This document shows, in pieces, positions 1-9,789 of a stretch of DNA of 64,000 nucleotides. The stretch lies in contig NC_023753.2 in assembly GCF_000499845.2 (NCBI RefSeq), forward strand, positions 19,070,477-19,134,476. Reading direction: 5' to 3'. The position numbers were made by a program, and so were the translations under genes. Source of the DNA: Phaseolus vulgaris (lineage: Eukaryota > Streptophyta > Magnoliopsida > Fabales > Fabaceae). Below the pieces are notes generated by a model. The model ran no database searches. It was not told where the DNA came from and was given only the letters and a program-made list of their open reading frames with translations. The number at the start of each line of letters is the position of its first letter. Within the stretch, counting starts at the first letter, position 1.

Positions 1-2658
1 GCTTATCTGGTTATAGCCAGAGTAAGCGTCCAGGAAGCTCATAATTTTGTGGCCGGCCGCCCCATCCACCAGGCGGTCAATGTTCGGGAGGGGGTAGGTG
101 TCCTTCGGGCATGCGCTGTTGATGTTCCTATAGTCGACGCACATCCTCCAGTTACCGTTAGGCTTGGTAACCATGACGACGTTGGCCAGCCATGTCGTTT
201 ATCGGGCCTCCCTTATGAATCCGGCCGACAGGAGCTTGCCAGCCTCCTCCTTCGCCGCGAGTCGCTTTTCGTTGCCCAAGTCCCTCTTCTTTTGGGAGAT
301 CAGACGGGCTTCCTTAAATATGGACAGTCGATGGGTGATGACATCCGGACTTACTCCCGGCATGTCGGCCGGCGTCCATGCGAACATGTCGACATTCTTT
401 TTTAGCGCGGCGTGCATGACCTCGGCCTCGACCGCCGCCAAGGCTGTCCCTACAGCCGTGCTGTGCTCTTCATCGAGGAGGGGGACTCTTCTCAGCTCCT
501 CTCTTGCCTCTAGCCTGTCCTCGGTCGCCCGGGGATCAAGGTCTACTAGTGCCACGGTTGGCTGGACCTCCCTTGGCCGGTCCTTCCTGGGGGAGCGGTT
601 CTTTCGGGAGGACTTTCTCGCCCGAAGGGGAGAGGTGTCTGCCCTTAGAGGCTCCACCCGGAGGCTCTCGGCGTAGCACTCTCGTGCTTCTTTCTAGTCC
701 ACGTGGACTGTGAGAATGTCTCCTGTCTTCGAAGGGAATTTCATTGCGAGGTGAGGGGTTGATACTATGGCCATCAGCCGGTTGATGGATGGTCGGCCGA
801 GGAGGATGTTGTAGGAGGTGTTGGCGTCGATGACCAGGTACCGGATTTTGATGGTCCTGGTGTTCTTCCCCTCTCCGAAGGTGGTGTACAAGTCGATATA
901 CCCCTTGGTACCCACCCTTTCGCCCGAGAATCCTATCACGTGGTCGTCGTATGGCATCATCTCGGCCTCGGTCATTCTCATGACCTTGAAAGTTTTCCAG
1001 TAGAGGATATCTACCGAACTTCCTTGGTCCACGAGGGTCTTCCTTATGGTGAATCAATCTATGTCGACCGCTATCACCATCGGGTCATCCTGCTGGCGGT
1101 AGTCTACGCCTTTAAAGTCTTCGTCCGTGAACGTGATGGGTGGCATCCTTGGTCGAAACGCCACGGCGTTTACCTGGTGTACCGCCCGGAGGTGCTTCTT
1201 CCGGGCGTTGTTTGTGCTTCCTCCCCCGGCGAAGCCGCCGGCTATAGTGTTGATAACCTCTCGGTTACCTCTCCTATCGCCCTCCCTGGGGGGATCGTCT
1301 CTTCGAGGGGGATCGGCCCTTGCGGGTTGCCGGTCGCCTCTGTTATTTTGGTTTTCTCGGCCGCGCTGGGGTGAGCTCGTCCGCCTGGGTGGATCCGCCC
1401 GGCCGGGTGGATCTCGGCCATTCCTGACGAAACGGCGGAGATGCCCAGCCTGGATAAGTTCCTCGATCTTATCCTTAAGGGCCTGACACTCGTCGGTCGA
1501 GTGTCCGGTGTTTTGGTGGTACCGACACTGCTTCCTCCGGTCGGCATTATTTGGGCTGGCCACCTTCCTTGGGGGAGGGATCAACTCAGTGTTGAGGGGC
1601 TCGTCCAAGATCCTCCCTCTCTCAGCCGTCAACGGCGTGTATCTCGAGAATCGAATTGGTCGGTCTCGATTCTCCCGTCGCCGGTCAGTTCTCTGTATCA
1701 GCCGCGCTTGGCGGTCCTTTTCTTCCTTCCTCTCTCCGCCGGCCTCGTTACGGGCCTGGTTGCGGAACTCTCTTAGTTCCTCCAGCTGCATGTACTTAGC
1801 GGCTCTCTTTCTCAGCTCGTCCAGGCTGTCGGCTGGCTGCATGCATAGGTTGTCGGCAAAGGGCCCCGGGCGTAGGGCTGTCAGCATGTGGTGCATGGCG
1901 ACATTCGGACTCAGATTTCGGATGCTCATCGCCACTTTACTGAACCTATCCACGAAGGCTCTCAGGGACTCTCCCTTCTCCTGGCAGATGCCTACCAGGG
2001 CTATTGAGGTCAGATGGTGCGGCCGGCTGGTCGCGAACTGTGTTTCGAACTTTGCGACGAGCGTGGCAAAGCTGTCGATGGAGTTGGGTGAGAGCTTGGT
2101 GAACCAACTAAGGGTTGCACCCTTCAGGGATGTGGGGAACACTCGGCACAAGACGACATCGTCCGAGGTGTAGAGACTCATATGGGTGGTGTAGGCGTCC
2201 ATATGCTCGTCCGGGTCGGTCGACCCGTCGTATCGGTCTCGGTTGAAGCCCTTCCACTTCTCAGGAAGTGGGACTTCGATGATGTTGTTTGTGAAGTGGT
2301 GACGGCGGCTCGGGTCGGCCGTCAGGGTCGTCCGGGTGGATCTAATTAGGCACGACTCGTCGCCCATTTCAGTCTCGCGGGGAGGGGGTCGGCCTCTCGT
2401 CCCCTCGGCCACATCCGGATTGGGGGGAGAGGTGTAGGACTTGCCGACCACGTTCATCGGTATGACAGAGGGTCCTCCTTCCCCCAACTTCTTTCTCATA
2501 TCTTCTTTCTCCCTGCGGAGAACTTGCAGCTCTTGCTCATTTTTCTGAGCGGCCTCCTCGGCCTTTCTTCGCATCTCGGCCATCTCCCTCTGGAGAGACA
2601 GCAGCAACATTGTTTGGTCGGCTTCAGTCATTCTTTCCATGCTTCTTGTTGAAACCAT
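1..2658 (-). pseudogene. R1 gag-protease-RT polyprotein, broken by three nonsense codons
   Basis: One frame is open from ATG at 2658 to the window edge except for three stops: TGA at 1056-1054, TAG at 696-694 and TAA at 201-199. There is no frameshift. Gag occupies about 2658-1150: a coiled-coil start rich in Glu/Arg/Lys, the plant retrotransposon-gag core (PLPEKWKGFNRDRYDGSTDP, capsid-like) and a Cys/His knuckle (CRYHQNTGHSTDEC, near 1480). The protease motif LVDQGSSVDI is near 1035-1005. RT begins near 330 with MFAWTPADMPG and contains NWRMCVDY and FLDAYSGYNQ. The protein would make virus-like particles and copy the element RNA. The stops make it inactive as it stands. Synonymous context is otherwise well preserved, so the inactivation looks fairly recent (inference). 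Confidence 0.9.
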
Positions 2659-2688
2659 CTACTTTTTTCCTTCAGCTAGTTTCCCTCG

Positions 2689-2706
2689 GCCCCACGGTGG
2701 GCGCCA
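2689..2706 (-). other. R1 primer-binding site (tRNA-Lys type)
   Basis: The minus strand reads TGGCGCCCACCGTGGGGC two bases after the LTR end. From memory of plant tRNA-Lys(CUU), all 18 bases are complementary to its 3' end including CCA. The position next to the LTR and the initial TGG fix it as the PBS and fix the element as minus-strand. Confidence 0.85.
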
Positions 2707-2708
2707 AT

Positions 2709-3396
2709 TGTTCCTGCTAGGGAGATGGGACCTAGAGAACTATTGAAGTCTTCTTCTCCTTCCTTCGGTCGGGCAGATGACTGGGTGATGAACTGGGATT
2801 CTTCTCGTCCTCCTGCTTATCCTTCGGCACTCGGGACTCGGTCGTCGGGTGAACACCGGATGGTGGGGGTACCTGCGAAGGCACTCCGACGCTCAAGTCA
2901 GTAAAGCGGGTGGTTAGCTCTCGGGTAGGTGAGCAGTAATAATGACATACCTTACTCCTTGAAATGCGCGCTATTTATATTATTCTAGTGGGCCTACCTT
3001 GTTGGGCCCGTTTATCGAGGTGGATATCGCTTAGGGTCACATTACCTAATTCTTGATGATGGATTAGCTTCACTGATCTCGGTTTGAGCGTTAATTGTAA
3101 TGGGGTTCGCCCATCGGCCAAATTCCCATGGTGCGGGTCTGTCATCGGCCAAATCCTTGTGGTCTTTGGCGGTTTCGGCCAAGCCCTCTAAGGTCTCGGC
3201 CTGAGTCTTCAAAGGTGTCGGCCTCTCGGCATAAGTCTTCAAAGGCTTCGGCCACTCGGCACAAGTCTTCAAAGGTTTCGGCCCTCGGCCGTTCGGCCAA
3301 GTCTTCTAAGGTCTTGGCCAGGTTCCCTTGGTCTCGGTCAGGCTGACATGGCACCGGGCAGCCAGGTTCGTCCCGGCCTCTCCCCGTGCCGGTACA
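2709..3396 (-). repeat. R1 5' LTR (688 bp)
   Basis: It starts TGTACCGGCACG at 3396 and ends AGGAACA at 2709 on the minus strand, with TG...CA ends and a short inverted repeat (TGTACC/GGAACA). It contains short direct repeats of a TCGGCC(A/T)...AAGTCTTCAAAGG type at about 3150-3320. A TATA-like stretch (minus TATAAATAGCG, near 2972-2982) could be the promoter of the element. Confidence 0.85.
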
Positions 3397-3767
3397 GTAT
3401 TATTAATATTGTTAGTATTATTAATATTGTTAGTATTGTTAATATTGTTAGTATTATTAATATTATTAATATTGTTAGTATTATTAATATTATTAATATT
3501 GTTAGTATTATTAATATTATTAATATTTTTAGTATTATTAATAATAATAAGTATAATAAAAATCATAATAAAACTAAAGAATTTGCTTGGTGTAGTGGTT
3601 AAATTTTACTTGGTTCCTGAAGGATTGCTGAAAAAATCCGTATGTAATGTTGATTTTACATACGGATTTTGATCCGTATGTAAAAATCCGTATATAATGT
3701 TGATTTTACATACGGATTTTGATCCGTATATAATAATCTGTATGTAATTTGCGTTTTTCTTGTAGTG
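3397..3767 (-). mobile_element. Right terminus of a CACTA (En/Spm-like) DNA transposon
   Basis: Read on the minus strand from 3767 the sequence is CACTACAAGAAAAACGC, the classical plant CACTA end. It is followed inward by subterminal repeats of a TACGGATTTTTACATACGG type, in both orientations at about 3637-3735, as expected of transposase-binding subterminal arrays. The rest of the element would lie to the left, beyond the R1 insertion. Its left end is not in the window, so neither the TIR pair nor the 3-bp duplication can be tested. Confidence 0.75.
3399..3560. repeat. ATT/TTA-rich microsatellite
   Basis: About 150 bp of imperfect (ATT)n with interspersed GTTAG units, just outside the R1 LTR and inside the CACTA end. 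The apparent Asn/Ile- or Leu/Ile-rich reading frames here only reflect the trinucleotide repeat. Confidence 0.9.
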
Positions 3768-5481
3768 TTATTCACTGCAATTATGCAAAAACCCTAGTAT
3801 AGAATCTACACTTAACACACTATTTAGCAAAACAACTTGTAATTTACCCGAAAAACATAGTACATGAAAGATGTCACCTGATTTGGCTAGTTACACCTGA
3901 TTGAGAGACAATCAAAAGTGAACTCCAAGATTACTAAAAAAAGTCTCAATAATACAATTTTCAATCTTAGAGTTATAACTCTCTAGAGGAACTCTTTCTA
4001 TGAAAAATTTGCTCAAAATTTCGTTAAGTACTAAAATGTTTTCATAATGAAAGTTATATAGAAAATATTAAAACTTTAAAATAATATATTAATTTCACTT
4101 AGTAGTGAAATACACCTATTAAATCAGAGTTTCAGTTTGTTAAAAACAAACTAATATAACCGTCTAAGAAAATAAGTGATTACAATCTGTCAGAAAATTT
4201 GTTGAACAGATTGAAATCACTTTGTCAGTATATAATATTTTAGTAATGTTAACATCGACAGTTTAATATACTTACTGCAGTTCTAAAGAACTTCAAACAA
4301 GAATACTTTATCTAATTTAATTACCTTTTTAATCAATTTAAATGATATCAATAATATATAAAGATTATTTTAATATCAAGAAATAATAAAAAATAAATTA
4401 TATATATACACAATAGAAAGAGTTAATAGAGTTTTCATCTCCTCCTGATGGTTGAGTTTATCAAATATAAATTGACACAAGAGCTTTAACAATTTCAAAA
4501 GTAAAATCTCAAAGTGAGAGAGAGAATTTTTTTTTTAAAAAAAAAAAACCTTAAACTTTCCCCTTGAGTTTAAAGGCATTGAAGTATTTAACAAGTATTA
4601 AACGAGCAGAAATTAAGTTAATAAGGCTTCCACATATTTTTGCAGTTGCCACTCGCCACCACCCACGTACTATGGCAGTAGCTAAACAAATTACAATATC
4701 AATATTAACGTTTTTCAAATTCTTTTATTTGTTTTTTTGAAGGATAATCAGATTCGTTTCAAATTATTTGAATAATAATATTTAAAAAATATATTAACTT
4801 CGGAAAAAAGTGGATGAATCAAAATGACTCAAATCATTGTCATTCGACTCTAAACTTCCCCCTTAATTAAAATATGGATATACATCTAATATTACTAACC
4901 TACTTTCATTTTATATTTTTTTTTTGAAATATTTTCATGAAAGTAAATTTTAAAATATTTAAAAAAGTACTTTCCAAATTATATAAAACTAGTTAGTATG
5001 CGGTAGAATATATAGATATTTATTGAGTGCCCTGACACGGTTAAAAAATACAATTATTTTAATTATATTTTATATTTTAATATAAATTATTAATATATAT
5101 TATTAAATTGTTAGAATAAGTTGTAAAATGAGAGGATTTTATCTTGTATGGTTGTCAAAGTATCAAAATTAATGTAATATAAAAACAAGTTCAACTTAGA
5201 GTTATTGTGTTTTCTTTAATAAAAGTTAGTTTTCTCATAAAAATCTTTCCAAAATGCAATTCAATAGAGCATTGGCGGCCAAAAGTAATTGAAGGCTAGA
5301 CGTGTAAAAGCAAAGTAAACGAAGAATAAAAGGAAAGTGCAAAAGTTTGGCAGAGAATAAAGCATTTGAAAAGGATATATGAAAAAATTCATTGACGTGA
5401 CTTATTACTAAATGAAGCTGCTGTCACGTTAAACTGAGATGTTATGTACAGAACAGGAAAATCAAAGGGATAAAGCTAAGC
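3768..5481. other. AT-rich intergenic region, no gene seen
   Basis: Strongly AT-rich, with long A/T runs (e.g. about 4530-4550), no sustained reading frame and no recognisable transposon ends. It contains the 3' flank of the U-box gene near 5400-5481. I see nothing else supportable. Confidence 0.7.
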
Positions 5482-7268
5482 CTAATTTGATGACGAAGTA
5501 GAGTTTATTGTAACTGAGGGAAGTGGATTGTTGTGCGAAGTGGATTCATCTATGCCAAGACAGTGAAGGATGGAGCTAGCTTTCCTTTTAGCCCTTGAGG
5601 ACCCGTTTTGAACAAGCCTAGAGAGTGTGCCGTTCGCCATTTCTTCCTCTCTAATTTCCGCCCTTTTCTCTCTGTCATGGTAACAGATTAGATGTAGAAT
5701 TACAGCAGAGTTTTCCTTTATGCGTTCTACTGTGTTCTCCCTCAAGATATCAAGCAAGAAACGGACACCACCATGATTCACCAACGCTTCAACCGCCTTA
5801 GAATGTGTAGCCAGAAGTGCCAACAATGACAACAACTCATCAACAAGAACATGGTCAACGATCTTCCCAAGAATAATCTGCACTGCCCCTTCTCGCACGG
5901 TCTTCGCTATATTTTCACGCGCAAAGCATAGTTTGAACAAGGCTGACGCAGCATCTTTCATGGCTAATGGGTCTCCCTCTTCCAGTAAATCCACCAAGTA
6001 TTTTATAGCGCCTGATTTTCCAATTATGTGCTTGTTTGAATCAAGAGATGACATTGAGAAAACAGCTGCAGCTGCATTGCTTCTTGTCTGAACTGTTCCG
6101 GATTTCAATGAGTCAATCAGAAAGCTGATGACTTTTTCGTTTTCTGCTAACAACCTCTTGTTTGTATCGTTTATTGAGATATTTAGAAGAGTTGCGATCA
6201 AATCGTCGTGGAGATCAGGGTCCATAGATGCTGTGCCGATTGATACCGGACGCATCAGAAGATTAACCATTTGTGAGTTTCCAAAGAGTGTTCGAATTGC
6301 GGACATTCGTTTTGCTAACTGACGAAGCTCTCTTGCAGCTTCTTTCTGTTCAGAAAGTGACAGTGACAGTTTGAAGAGCAGTGAACGCAAACGGTGCTTG
6401 TGTGCCTCGGTCAGTTGTTCGTCGTGAATGTCAAAAATGGGCTTTGGTAGGTCAACTCCGTTCTCTTTGCACCATTCTGAGATCATGCCTTGGAGCAAGA
6501 AATTTGGAGTGAGAATACAGAGAGAGAGGACTTCTTGGGCCTGAGGGCAAACTCCGTTGACTTCATTCAGCCACTTCTGGATGAACGGACGATCAAAAGT
6601 CTGCATTCATCAATACAAATCTACAATGAGAACCAAATTACACTACCACTTCCTCTTTCTTCCATCATGTGAATAATCTTTTAGTCAATAAAGAAAACCC
6701 CGTCCTATAACATCTACTTTCTTTCAATCTTCATCCATCAAACAAGCAGCATTAAAGAAATCAAATGAAAGCTCAAGAAGACCAATTCTATTAAGAAAGC
6801 AACTATTATTACGATTATTATGTTCACAGAACAACAATTAATAATGCTAACTTTTCCATTCTCAACCCTTCTTTAACACATTGCATTACATGATATCTAG
6901 TCTATTTATATTTTTCTCCCTTTCTTTCTAGTATCAAATAGGTTCTTGATACGTGCCAATGAAGAAAGATGGAATCTTGATTAGGAAAAACGAAAAAAGA
7001 AAAGAAAGAAAACCTGTCCAGTGGTCAAGATAACAGGATCTGTCATCAAGTGATCAGAGAGAGGGCATCGAAAGTGCAAAGGAACGGGTGTGTGTTCCAT
7101 GTTGGTTGAGTGGAAAGTGGTGGACTTCAAGTCCTTGAGGGCAGAAAGAGCATGGATAGCCTTGTCCGCAGCGTGAACGGTGTAATCGTCCCTGTCCACG
7201 ATACTCTCGACCAACTCGCGCAGCTTTTGCTTCAGTGCAGATACTTGCTCCTCCTCCGCGATGGCCAT
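5482..7268 (-). CDS. U-box domain E3 ubiquitin ligase with armadillo repeats (PUB9-like), two exons
   Basis: Exon 1 is 7268-7014 (85 codons, ATG at 7268); exon 2 is 6600-5482 (stop at 5484-5482). The intron has GT at 7013 and AG at 6602-6601 and joins in phase 0, giving about 457 residues. The N-terminus (1-65) is a charged helix typical of plant U-box proteins. The U-box spans the splice: FRCPLSDHLMTDPVILTTGQ joins TFDRPFIQKWL, about residues 68-140. From about residue 170 on, armadillo repeats cover the rest (for example NAAAAVFSMSSLDSNKHIIG and LVDLLEEGDPLAMKDAASAL). In this family the U-box binds an E2 and the ARM repeats bind substrate, working in the cytosol/nucleus. Closest recognisable relatives are Arabidopsis PUB8/PUB9. 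It is the only intact host gene here. A TATA box lies about 95 bp upstream of the ATG. Confidence 0.93.
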
Positions 7269-7360
7269 TGCAGAACAAGAATGAGAACTTGCTAGAAAGA
7301 TTGTGTGTGAAGTGAATGAAGTTTGAAGAATGTGAGTGAAGTTAAATGCAGAAGAGAAGT

Positions 7361-7369
7361 CTTTTTATA
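7361..7369 (-). promoter_or_regulatory. Probable TATA box of the U-box gene
   Basis: The minus strand reads TATAAAAAG about 95 bp upstream of the ATG at 7268, a usual distance for a short plant 5' UTR. No upstream elements could be assigned. Confidence 0.6.
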
Positions 7370-8772
7370 GGCACCCATCTCAGTCCAAACGTGTGCACTG
7401 GGCGAGCCCACCCGCCATGCAATTTCCACTATAGTCTGAAACAATTTTACAATCTGAGGTTTAAAAATTAAATCACTTTTTAATTAAATATAATTGTATA
7501 TTTATTACATAATCACTTTTTTTAATTATTATATATAATAATTTTAAGTTCACTTAATTACTTGTATATTCATCCGAAGCATTTACTGTAAAATAAAATA
7601 AATTCTTTATTTAAGCTTGAAGCAGTATTTTCTTGTACCAGCCATTGAATATTATTATATTGTTGGAATATAGCTTAAAAAATAGGTCTTAGGAATATGC
7701 TAATTTGTAAAAACATGTACTGCTTATAAATTCGTTATTTAACTACGAAAAAAACCCGTAAGTTTTAGATGATACCATTTCATGATTTTAAAAGTAATTT
7801 TAATGTATTCTAAAGAAAGTTTAATCTTGGATTTCACACTGTTTTTTTTTTTACATATAGGAAAAAGTAATTACATCATATATTATAAATTATATACATA
7901 TAATCCACGTTATTATTATTTTCATCTATATTTTACACTCTTATATTATATATACAACATATTCTTTTTATTTTAATAGTTAAGTAATTTTAAAAGTTAT
8001 TAAAAAACTTTAAGTACATGAAATACTTTTTAAACAATTATAGTACACATATATAATTATTTAAAAATATGTATTATGTAGGACATATTTGTGTTTTTAG
8101 AAACTTATATTTCACGAAAAGATTATTAATATAATTTTAATCAATTTATAAATCCAATATTTGTTATGTCTTAGATTTTCTTATTCCTCAAATGAAATAA
8201 TATATAGATTTGACTATGTTCACATTTCAAAGTATGTTAACATTATTAGGGTTTTTTATCTGAAAATCACGTCTTAAATTTAAAAGTCGAAGGTTCAATT
8301 ACGTTGTTTATAATTATTGACCAATTTTCGAGATGTATAATGGAACTATCCTGGTCTTAAAAGAAATTGTAGAAGTACGTTGTGGAAGATAAATCATATA
8401 AGGAAAAAAATTGACTTTGAAGATGTTTACACTTAAAACAATTATTTTCCCTTTTGATGTTCAAATTTCAACCTTTTAATTAATTCTTTTACTATAATTA
8501 TAAATAAAATTCAAGGTCAATATTGAAAATATGTTGGAATATGTTGTCAAGATCGAACGGTACCCAAACGTGGTGGTATCTGATACCAACTGAATTATAT
8601 AGGGTTAATTGTATTTATTAAAATGTGTATTTAACGGTATTATCCTAAAGTGTTGGGACTCGTCTCGAAGTTTAAAAAGGTAAGTGTATCAGACGGTGTC
8701 AGAACCGATCGTTCAAGATAAAATAACAACATAAAGAATACAACAAATAACTATTATTATTAGTAGTTACCA
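7370..8772. other. AT-rich intergenic region, no gene seen
   Basis: Low-complexity AT-rich DNA with several poly-T/poly-A tracts. Short open frames (e.g. 7782-7976) encode only Tyr/Phe/Leu-rich strings. No transposon ends or RNA genes recognised. Confidence 0.65.
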
Positions 8773-8960
8773 CATTAGTACAAAATATTTCATTAACGAC
8801 AGCTTTTAAAGTCAGTTTGGAAAGAACCATCGTAAAAAACGACACGGTGGCAATTTCGTAATTTTTTTGAAATATTTTTACACTTTTAACGACGGTTCCT
8901 GTCTGAAGCGTCTTTAAAAGTGCAGGCACCAAGCTTTAACGACGGTTGCTCCCTAGAACC
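8773..8960 (+). repeat. C1 left terminus and subterminal repeats
   Basis: Copies of TTAACGAC(G/A)G(C/T) occur at about 8792, 8885 and 8937, with an inverted copy ACCGTCGTTAA at about 8957-8967. Such direct and inverted subterminal motifs are where TNPA-type proteins bind in En/Spm elements (established for the family). The binding here is inference. Confidence 0.6.
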
Positions 8961-9044
8961 GTCGTTAAAAGTATGTTTTAAAATTTTCTTCTTCAGATTG
9001 CGCTCTTCACTTTCATTCTATTTACGAACTCACTCTCTATTGTG

Positions 9045-9420
9045 CCTTCCTATAAGCCACCCCAAGCCTCCGCGACCCTAAGCCTTCGTCGCCAACCGCA
9101 GCACCGACCGCCCGACCGCGCGACCTCCGCCCTCGACGCGCGACCTCTGCCTGGCGCGACCCCCGCACCAGTCGCAACCCCCGCACCAGTCGCGACCAGC
9201 CGAGACCCCCGCGACCAACGCCTGCCGTCGATCCCCGCACCAGCCGCGACAAGCGCCTGCCGCCGACCCGCGCCTACCGCAGACCCCCGCCGATGCATTC
9301 CTGTCGCGACCGACTCGTGCCTGCCGCGACGCACACTCTACCATGCCCTAGCGCAACCGCCTTGTTGAGCCTTGCGCGACAGCCTGCCGTGCCTTCCGAT
9401 CGGGACCGTCGCTCCTTTGG
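9045..9420. repeat. GC-rich, CpG-dense tract near the C1 left end
   Basis: About 375 bp rich in CGCGAC, GCACCAGTCGCGACC and CCGCCGACC, standing out sharply from the AT-rich surroundings. Several frames are open on both strands (Pro/Ala/Arg-rich or Gly/Arg-rich), which is what a simple GC-rich repeat gives. I do not call a gene. CACTA elements often carry GC-rich subterminal or untranslated leader DNA upstream of the transposase gene. Confidence 0.6.
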
Positions 9421-9489
9421 AGGTTAGTGTATTTTTATTTATTATTATCTATATTTTGAAAGTGTTTGTTTTGAGTTAGATATTGATTC

Positions 9490-9780
9490 TATATATTGAA
9501 CGAACTGATTCTGAGTCTGAAAGTGTCGACCTTCGGCAATTTTGATTTAATTTTCAATGATTATATAGTGTGTTGAGATATTGAACGCATTGGTTCTGAG
9601 TCCGGAGGTATCCGACCTTCGGCAAATTTGATTTATTTTTTAATGGTTATTATATTGTTTTGACATATTGAACGCACTGGTTCTGAGTCCGGAGGTGTCC
9701 GACCTTTGGCAATTTTGATTTATTTTTTAATGATTACATATTGAACGTATTGGTTCTGAGTTCACACTGGTTCTTAGTTT
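9490..9780 (+). repeat. Tandem repeats of about 75-90 bp directly upstream of the transposase gene
   Basis: The unit starts TATTGAACG(C/A)A(T/C)TGGTTCTGAG and runs through GTC(C)GACCTTCGGCAA to an AT-rich tail. Copies begin near 9495, 9582, 9667 and (partial) 9739. They end just before the ATG at 9790, so they lie in the leader or first intron of the TNP2 gene. Confidence 0.8.
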
Positions 9781-9789
9781 AGCAGTTCT

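Larger units (their letters stand above)
1..3396 (-). mobile_element. R1: 5' part of a Ty3/gypsy LTR retrotransposon, continues past the left edge
   Basis: On the minus strand, in order from 3396 downwards: an LTR (3396-2709), a primer-binding site (2706-2689), gag, aspartic protease and the start of reverse transcriptase, which is cut by the window edge at the FLDAYSGYNQ motif. The order gag-PR-RT and the sequence type are those of Ty3/gypsy. The LTR ends are TGTACC...GGAACA. The far LTR and target duplication lie outside the window. It appears to sit in or next to a CACTA terminus (3397-3767). Confidence 0.93.

Noticed and set aside
2689..2706. A tRNA-Lys gene fragment
   Set aside because: Only 18 bases match, complementary in sense and placed next to an LTR; this is a primer-binding site.
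3306..3672. Asn/Ile and Leu/Ile repeat proteins
   Set aside because: Direct translation of an ATT microsatellite in three frames; no gene features.
7782..7976. Small Tyr/Phe-rich open frame
   Set aside because: AT-rich low-complexity translation with no start context, homology or regulatory sites.
9042..9368. Open frames rich in Pro/Ala/Arg on both strands
   Set aside because: All six frames are open-ish because of GC-rich repeats; no domain, no consistent start, and the tract lies in CACTA noncoding DNA.
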